From Acidimicrobiaceae bacterium (GTDB lineage Bacteria; Actinomycetota; Acidimicrobiia; Acidimicrobiales; UBA8190), in contig PLZB01000021.1 in assembly GCA_003151955.1 (NCBI GenBank), positions 23,844-87,843 on the forward strand: a DNA stretch of 64,000 nt, written 5' to 3'. The position numbers and the translations under genes were made by a program. The notes beneath the pieces are model-generated. The model saw only the letters and a program-made list of their open reading frames with translations, made no database searches and was not told the DNA's origin. Positions 60,001-64,000 of the stretch are shown piece by piece. Each line of letters begins with the position of its first letter. The first letter of the stretch is position 1.

Positions 60001-60053
60001 ACACCGGGTTCCCCCGCCACCCGCCGGATGTAGCGGACGATCACGCTCGTCAT
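57042..60053 (-). CDS. V4R/GAF/GGDEF/EAL cyclic-di-GMP signalling protein
   Basis: A 1003-aa soluble protein. The N-terminal 185 residues contain HLCHFTKGLLSQVPVLFG and ESECQAKGGRFCLYSVAW, resembling a V4R-type sensor with Cys162 and Cys170. A coiled region and two GAF-like domains cover about 225-385 and 390-545. The diguanylate cyclase domain has the intact RLGGDEFAVLL motif near 635, and an inhibitory I-site RRQD five residues before it. The phosphodiesterase domain has VGVEALARWRHP near 763, TERVVMD and DDFGTGNSAL near 885. Both enzyme motifs are complete, so it may make or degrade c-di-GMP depending on the signal. ATG 60053; weak ribosome-binding site. Confidence 0.92.
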   Translation of the reverse strand: MTSVIVRYIRRVAGEPGVVRALQVAGERRPASVLEDPTSWSSHDEALALLDAGATVTLDADIGRHVGEEMLRQHDGTEVANLLRSLGSPGELLRNVAAAAAKFSTVSTMEPLEVGDAHAVVRAHTRPGFVRNAHLCHFTKGLLSQVPVLFGLVPAVVAESECQAKGGRFCLYSVAWEARQWSTFVDERTSLYTVAWDDETVVEARSEIELDDDARVSGLQQQVAQLTNRLEGVYSTAADLLGSDDIDGVLSRITARAAHAVNAPRYLLVVQTAKGAPVQLHHHGFSQAQAQSLADELMEDEPDNLDGSRLIVDIKSSRNHYGRLAAVYPEGMQFFTGEQQMLTVYADYAATALDVVTALDEARRSNAVTSALLEFSRALSSLATVDEVAHQLAETVPLVVGADRATVMVWDAGAQTLTMRAATGFEPEPVDRESPVGNGTGDADAVTDETAIVVHRSDTPFMEMVINSRDILVIDQHTEDVYLRQVLDATGTMASVVAPLFSADEFLGIVSANFDNRSDDGLRRDTALQESLAGLADQAGTAFQNARLLEQVRHLAWHDALTGLPNRRLLGDRSSQELSRATRSGEGLCMFFVDLDRFKHVNDTLGHAAGDDLIQQVSKRLCQTVRRQDTVARLGGDEFAVLLPGLSDPVAIDQLARRALEILNQPYLVAGQEVHTSASIGVAAAPQHGETYDELLSAADAAMYRSKSLGRNTFQIFNEEAAEHVSGDVQLETDLHHAIERGELFVLYQPFIDLQTTAVVGVEALARWRHPVKGVLEPDSFIALAEESDLIVVLDSWVVHEACRQIRGWADDGLPVLRVAVNVSTRDLLSDHFVDAVIDALELSGIDSDLLELEVTERVVMDETGPMQGNVERLRSLGVRFSIDDFGTGNSALSRIGSFPVSTLKIDQSFVQVLGPREESTTLVSAIISMADNLGIDCVAEGVETSNQSRILLQRGCTTAQGFFFSPPLLPNDVRRMLEGNPAALGHGPLAVAPVSVAAEPTP

Positions 60054-60326
60054 GGCCCCCGAGATGTCCTGGCGGGTGGAGGCGCCGTGACCGGGAGCGG
60101 GGGAGATGGTCACCGGGCCCGTCCCGGGTGCCGGGGCGGGTCTGTGCCCCAGGTGCCAGGGGCCCGGTGGGGCCGGCCGGGATGAGGGAGAAGTTCGATG
60201 GATAAGGTGTCGGCTGGCCCGGGACCCGCCTTGAATTTTTGGCCTGTCAAAACGGACATGGACACCTGGTCGAAAGTCTCGGGGTGCCGCCGCCGGCACC
60301 GCCCTGGGGTTCGAGGAGGATCGCTG
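60054..60326 (+). other. Divergent spacer between the c-di-GMP gene and the small ORF
   Basis: No supported gene. It contains an AT-rich patch TTGAATTTTTGGCC (60231-60244), the least GC-rich stretch of this end of the window, likely promoter sequence for one or both divergent units. It also contains the GAGGAGG ribosome-binding site (60313-60319) of the small ORF. Confidence 0.4.
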
Positions 60327-60497
60327 ATGGTCGTTCGCACGGCTGTGCACCCGCTTCCGGACGCCCCGGTCTCGAGTTTCTCCACCGGCAGGTCGTCCGG
60401 GCTTGCCGGCGGGCCGGCCCGGGCGTGGAAGGCACCGTACCAACGGACTCCGGGCTCTGCCGGGCGGACCGGCCCGGTGGCCGGCGGGGCTCGCTGA
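60327..60497 (+). CDS. Possible small ORF (56 aa) coupled to the TIGR03083-like gene
   Basis: ATG 60327 has a strong GAGGAGG 7 nt upstream and the stop overlaps the next ATG as TGATG (60495-60499). The peptide MVVRTAVHPLPDAPVSSFST... is Pro/Gly/Arg-rich with no recognisable domain, and could be a leader peptide rather than a functional protein. The same TCGCTGATGG string occurs at both starts. Coding status is uncertain. Confidence 0.35.
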   Translation: MVVRTAVHPLPDAPVSSFSTGRSSGLAGGPARAWKAPYQRTPGSAGRTGPVAGGAR

Positions 60498-61315
60498 TGG
60501 GCTCCGGGCCGGGCGAACCGGTGGTGGAGGTCCTGGCCGAGGAATTCGGGGCCATCGCCGCCCTCGGGGACGGTCTGGGGCCCGACGACTGGGAGCTCGA
60601 CTCGGAGTGCCCGGGCTGGACCGTCCGTGACCTCGTCTCCCACCTGATCGGCATCGAGCGGACTCTCCTCGGGGACCCCGCCCCGGCACCGGTGGCCGAG
60701 CCCCCCGGTCATGTCCGCAACGCACTGGGGGCTGCCAACGAGGCCTGGGTGGCCGAGCGGCGGGACCGCAGCGGTCAGGAGGTCCTCGACGAGTTCAGGG
60801 CGGTCACCGCCCGCCGGCTCGTCCAACTCGGGGACATGGCGCCGGATCGCTTCGACCTGGTCGGGCCCAGCCCGATCGGGGAGGTGCCCTACCGGGAGTT
60901 CATGGCCGTCCGGGTCATGGACTGCTGGGTCCACGAGCAGGACCTCCGGGTGGCTGTCGGCCGGCCCGGTCAGGGGGGCGGGGCCGCCGCCGAGCTCTCG
61001 GTCGACCGCCTCCTCGGTGGTGTTGCCTTCGTGGTGGGGAAGCGGGCCGGGGCCGGGGAGGGCCAGTCGCTCAGGGTGGAGTTGACGGGGGCCGTCCCCC
61101 GGGTGGTCCAGGTCGGGGTGGTGGGGGGGAAGGCCCGACCCGTTGCGGTCACCGGCGACCCCACGGCCGGGATCGTCCTCGATGCGGAGACCTTCCGCCG
61201 GCTGGCCTGCGGGCGGGTGGACGGCGACGCGGTCCGGAGCCAGGGTCTCGTGACGGTGACCGGCGACGGGGACCTCGCCGGCCGCGTCCTGGCCGGGCTC
61301 GGCTTCATGATCTGA
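60497..61315 (+). CDS. Maleylpyruvate isomerase-like/TIGR03083 family protein
   Basis: A 272-aa protein of the DinB/MDMPI superfamily (TIGR03083-like actinobacterial group). The N-terminal helical domain has DDWELDSECPGWTVRDLVSHLIGIERTLLG, with the conserved metal His, then VRVMDCWVHEQDLRVAVG with the WxHxxD metal site. The C-terminal part (about 165-270) is an SCP2-like domain ending VTVTGDGDLAGRVLAGLGF. It may use mycothiol, as related isomerases do; the substrate is unknown. ATG 60497 overlaps the upstream small ORF. Confidence 0.78.
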   Translation: MGSGPGEPVVEVLAEEFGAIAALGDGLGPDDWELDSECPGWTVRDLVSHLIGIERTLLGDPAPAPVAEPPGHVRNALGAANEAWVAERRDRSGQEVLDEFRAVTARRLVQLGDMAPDRFDLVGPSPIGEVPYREFMAVRVMDCWVHEQDLRVAVGRPGQGGGAAAELSVDRLLGGVAFVVGKRAGAGEGQSLRVELTGAVPRVVQVGVVGGKARPVAVTGDPTAGIVLDAETFRRLACGRVDGDAVRSQGLVTVTGDGDLAGRVLAGLGFMI

Positions 61316-61375
61316 CCGGATGACCGGGCCGGTCTGGTCCCTCCGGACGTGGCGGGGGAGGGGCCCGGGGACCGG

Positions 61376-61381
61376 TACACT
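61376..61381 (+). promoter_or_regulatory. Candidate -10 box (TACACT) of the tig-clpP operon
   Basis: TACACT lies 11 nt before ATG 61393, giving a leader of only a few bases. Confidence 0.45.
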
Positions 61382-61392
61382 CGGCCTTCCTT

Positions 61393-62817
61393 ATGCGTGC
61401 CACTGCAGAGCCGGTCGAGGGCAACCGAGTCCGATTGTCGGTCGTGATCGACCAGTCGGAGATCGACGAAGCCCTCGACGTCACCGCCAAACGCCTGGCC
61501 AGCCAGGTCCGGGTCCCGGGGTTCCGTCCCGGCCGGGTCCCCCGCCAGGTCCTCGAGGCCAGGCTGGGGGGCGCCGCCGCTCTCCGCCAGCAGGCCCTGA
61601 GTGACGCCCTTCCCGACCTCTACGCCCGGGCCGTCGTCGACACCGAGACCGATCCGATCGCGTCGCCCGACATCGACATCACCTCGGGGGAGGACGGTGG
61701 CCCGGTCACCTTCGAGGCCGTGGTCGAGGTCCGGCCCGTCGTCACCATCCCGGGGTACCAGGGCCTGGTCGTCACGCTGCCGCCCCTGGCCGCCTCCGAG
61801 GAGGAGGTCGACCGACAGGTCGACCGGCTCCGGGAGCAGGGAGGCGAGCTGACCGGAGCCGAGCGTCCCGCCCGCGACGGCGACTACCTGACCATCGACC
61901 TCTTCGGCACCCGCCCCGGTGCCGACGACCTCCAGGTCGAGGACTACCTCTACGAGCTCGGGAGCGGATCCGACGTCCCCGGTCTCGACGACGAGCTGCG
62001 GGGGACCAAGCCGGGTGACATCCTCCAATTCGTGGCTCCCCTCCCGGGTCCGGGCGGAGAGGAGGTCGAGACATCCTTCCGGGTCCTGGTGAAGGAGGTC
62101 CAGGAGAAGGTCCTGCCCGTCGCCGACGACGCCTGGGCGGCCGAGGCCTCCGAGTTCGAGACGGTGGAGGCCCTCCGGGCGGACCTCAGGACGAGGATCG
62201 GCCAGATGAAGGTGGTCCAGGCCCAGATGGCGCTGCGGGACCGTGCCCTCGAGGCCCTGGTGGCCCTGGTCGAGGACGAGGCCCCTCAGATCATGGTCGA
62301 CCGGGAGGTGAACGAGCGGATCCACGACCTCCAGCACCGGTTGGAGGCCCGCCGGATCAGCGTCGAGCAGTTCCTCCAGGCCTCGGGCCGTGACGAGCAG
62401 AGCCTCCTGGCCGAGCTCCGGCAGGAGTCGGCCCGTGCGGTCCGGATCGACCTGGCGCTGCGGGCCCTCGTCGAGGCCGAGTCCATCGAGGTCACCGACG
62501 AGGAGCTCGAGGCCTCGCTGGCCGAGATGGCGGAGCGGGACGGGTCTGATCCGGCCCAGTTGCGCGACGCCCTCGACCACGCCGGGAGGCTCCCCGCGGT
62601 ACGCTCGGATCGGAGGAAGGCCAAGGCCCTGGAGTGGCTGCTCGACCACGTCGAACTGGTGGACGAGGACGGAAAGGCCGTGTCCAGGGACGAGCTCCGG
62701 GTCGATCTGGGGACCACCGAGGAGGAGCCCGAGGACCTGGAAACCGGTGCCGGACCCGACGAGCAGGAGAGTGACGACGTGGAAGTAGAGGAGACCCCAG
62801 TGGACGGCCAACCGTGA
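61393..62817 (+). CDS. tig: Trigger factor
   Basis: Ribosome-bound chaperone with peptidyl-prolyl isomerase activity. It is 474 aa. The N-terminal ribosome-binding domain has the family motif [19 protein letters not shown] near residue 42. A FKBP-type domain covers about 155-240 ([20 protein letters not shown]). The C-terminal chaperone domain is helical, ending in an acidic Glu/Asp-rich tail ([25 protein letters not shown]). The stop overlaps the clpP GTG (GTGA). Confidence 0.95.
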   Translation: MRATAEPVEGNRVRLSVVIDQSEIDEALDVTAKRLASQVRVPGFRPGRVPRQVLEARLGGAAALRQQALSDALPDLYARAVVDTETDPIASPDIDITSGEDGGPVTFEAVVEVRPVVTIPGYQGLVVTLPPLAASEEEVDRQVDRLREQGGELTGAERPARDGDYLTIDLFGTRPGADDLQVEDYLYELGSGSDVPGLDDELRGTKPGDILQFVAPLPGPGGEEVETSFRVLVKEVQEKVLPVADDAWAAEASEFETVEALRADLRTRIGQMKVVQAQMALRDRALEALVALVEDEAPQIMVDREVNERIHDLQHRLEARRISVEQFLQASGRDEQSLLAELRQESARAVRIDLALRALVEAESIEVTDEELEASLAEMAERDGSDPAQLRDALDHAGRLPAVRSDRRKAKALEWLLDHVELVDEDGKAVSRDELRVDLGTTEEEPEDLETGAGPDEQESDDVEVEETPVDGQP

Positions 62818-63455
62818 ACGAGCTCGCCGCCGCCAGCGGCTACCTGGTCCCGACGGTCATCGAGCAGACCAGCCGGGGCGAGCGCGGCTACGACCTCTAC
62901 TCCCGGCTCCTGAAGGAGCGGATCATCATCCTGGGGACGCCCATCGACGACACCGTGGCCAACCTGATCTGCGCCCAGCTCCTCTTCCTCGAGTACGAGG
63001 ACATCGACAAGGACATCCACCTCTACATCAATTCGCCCGGAGGGGACATCACCGCCCTCTTCGCCATCTACGACACCATGAAATTCATCAAGCCCGACGT
63101 CTCGACCTTCTGCTTCGGGCAGGCCGCCTCGGCGGCCGGGGTCCTGCTGGCGGCCGGGGCACCGGGGAAGCGGTTCGCCCTGCCCCACGCCCGGATCCTG
63201 CTCCATCAGCCCTGGGGCGGGGCCAGCGGCCAGGCCAGCGACATCGAGAACCAGGCCAAGGAGATCCTCCGGATGCGGGACCTCCTGAACTCCATGCTGG
63301 CCGACGACACGGGCCAGCCCGAGTCCAAGGTCGCCACCGACACCGACCGCGACTTCGTCATGACGGCGGCAGAAGCGGTGCTCTACGGACTGATCGACGA
63401 GGTCATCACCACCCGTGACGCGGTTGGCGCCGCCGAAGCGGTTGGTGCGGCCTAG
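62814..63455 (+). CDS. clpP: ATP-dependent Clp protease proteolytic subunit
   Basis: A 213-aa ClpP serine protease. The catalytic triad is visible: Ser106 in [15 protein letters not shown], His131 in [11 protein letters not shown] and Asp180 in TDTDRDF. The handle and axial elements [21 protein letters not shown] and [19 protein letters not shown] are canonical. Most actinobacteria have two clpP genes in tandem; only one is visible between tig and clpX here. Confidence 0.96.
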   Translation: MNELAAASGYLVPTVIEQTSRGERGYDLYSRLLKERIIILGTPIDDTVANLICAQLLFLEYEDIDKDIHLYINSPGGDITALFAIYDTMKFIKPDVSTFCFGQAASAAGVLLAAGAPGKRFALPHARILLHQPWGGASGQASDIENQAKEILRMRDLLNSMLADDTGQPESKVATDTDRDFVMTAAEAVLYGLIDEVITTRDAVGAAEAVGAA

Positions 63456-63482
63456 GCTGAGAACCGAGGGAAGGGGGTCAGG

Positions 63483-64000
63483 GTGGCGAAGTTCGGGGAT
63501 GGTGGCGACCTCGTCAAGTGCAGTTTCTGCGGGAAGTCGCAGAAGCAGGTGAAGAAGCTCATCGCCGGTCCCGGCGTCTACATCTGCGACGAGTGCATCG
63601 ATCTCTGCAACGACATCATCGCCGAGGAGCTGGCCGAGTCCACCGAGCTCTCGTTCGATGAGTTGCCCAAGCCTCGTGAGATCTTCGAGTTCCTGAACGA
63701 CTATGTGATCGGTCAGGACTTCGCCAAGAAGATCCTCTCCGTGGCCGTCTACAACCACTACAAGCGGGTCCAGGCCGGCCCGGGGCAGTCCAACGAGGTG
63801 GAGCTGGCCAAGGCCAATATCCTCCTCCTGGGTCCGACCGGGTGCGGCAAGACCCTCCTGGCCCAGACCCTGGCCCGGATGCTCAACGTCCCCTTCGCCA
63901 TCGCCGACGCCACCGCCCTCACCGAGGCGGGTTACGTCGGCGAGGACGTCGAGAACATCCTCCTGAAGCTGATCCAGGCCGCCGACTACGACGTCAAGCG
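63483..64000 (+). CDS. clpX: ATP-dependent Clp protease ATP-binding subunit ClpX (3' end outside window)
   Basis: The frame runs from GTG 63483 to the window edge (172 codons). The N-terminal zinc-binding domain has the Cys pairs CSFC and CDEC, giving the CxxC...CxxC pattern with [25 protein letters not shown]. The AAA+ domain starts with [24 protein letters not shown] and the Walker [19 protein letters not shown], then [30 protein letters not shown] tract 7-11 nt upstream is a plausible ribosome-binding site. It is 27 bp after clpP. ClpX unfolds substrates for ClpP. Confidence 0.96.
   Translation, partial: MAKFGDGGDLVKCSFCGKSQKQVKKLIAGPGVYICDECIDLCNDIIAEELAESTELSFDELPKPREIFEFLNDYVIGQDFAKKILSVAVYNHYKRVQAGPGQSNEVELAKANILLLGPTGCGKTLLAQTLARMLNVPFAIADATALTEAGYVGEDVENILLKLIQAADYDVK

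Overview
The window is a very GC-rich (about 70% by eye) chromosomal segment of an actinobacterium. Actinobacterial markers are a mycothiol S-conjugate amidase (Mca), two F420-type luciferase-like oxidoreductases, a PspA-HtpX-PspAB envelope-stress operon, DUF2469 and DUF5679 proteins, frequent GTG/TTG starts and GTGA/ATGA stop-start overlaps. Gene content and the rnc-mutM-smc-ftsY-ffh-rpsP-rimM-trmD-rplS block at one end with tig-clpP-clpX at the other suggest the class Acidimicrobiia. That class-level placement is inference.

Layout. (1) 1-14.3 kb, + strand: housekeeping run rnc (3' end), mutM, smc, ftsY, ffh, rpsP, a KH-domain protein, rimM, trmD, rplS, DUF2469, yraN, an enoyl-CoA hydratase, comM and dprA, mostly overlapping or tightly spaced. 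(2) 14.3-28.8 kb, mixed strands: a pilin-like protein, NYN RNase-like protein, alanine dehydrogenase, fumC-phhB, the pspA-htpX-pspAB operon, mca, an SCP2 protein, a ChbG-like deacetylase, LLM oxidoreductase, a TIGR01777 epimerase, purE, a methyltransferase and a DsbA-like protein. (3) 28.9-34 kb: an envelope module. An ECF-like sigma factor fused to a membrane segment and a GLGGTVS heptad-repeat ectodomain is divergent from a secreted protein, a sortase and a membrane-anchored Pro/Ala/Val-rich protein. (4) 34.2-42 kb: RecB-family nuclease, hydrolases, DedA, lipoprotein lipase, a glycosyltransferase and a histidine-kinase-like membrane protein. (5) 42.2-46.2 kb: three consecutive prepilin-like proteins. 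(6) 47.2-50.3 kb: an ECF sigma, its membrane anti-sigma, and an exported protein carrying three copies of the ectodomain found once on the anti-sigma. (7) 50.5-54.4 kb: an accessory hotspot with an orphan AbiEi-like protein, a divergent RelE-like/AbrB-like pair, an 11 x 7-bp tandem repeat, tRNA-Gly and tRNA-Pro, and hipBA. (8) 54.5-64 kb: a DoxX-Rieske fusion, Ppx/GppA, DUF5679, a V4R/GAF/GGDEF/EAL protein, a TIGR03083-like protein, tig, clpP and the 5' part of clpX.

Two general properties help annotation. Many operon-first genes have a TANNNT -10 box only 6-9 nt upstream of the start codon, implying leaderless transcripts; this was used to choose starts. Strong GC-rich hairpins lie between several convergent gene pairs. 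The most novel material is the pair of sigma-factor/ectodomain systems at 28.9-34 kb and 47.3-50.3 kb, which look like two solutions for coupling cell-surface state to transcription.
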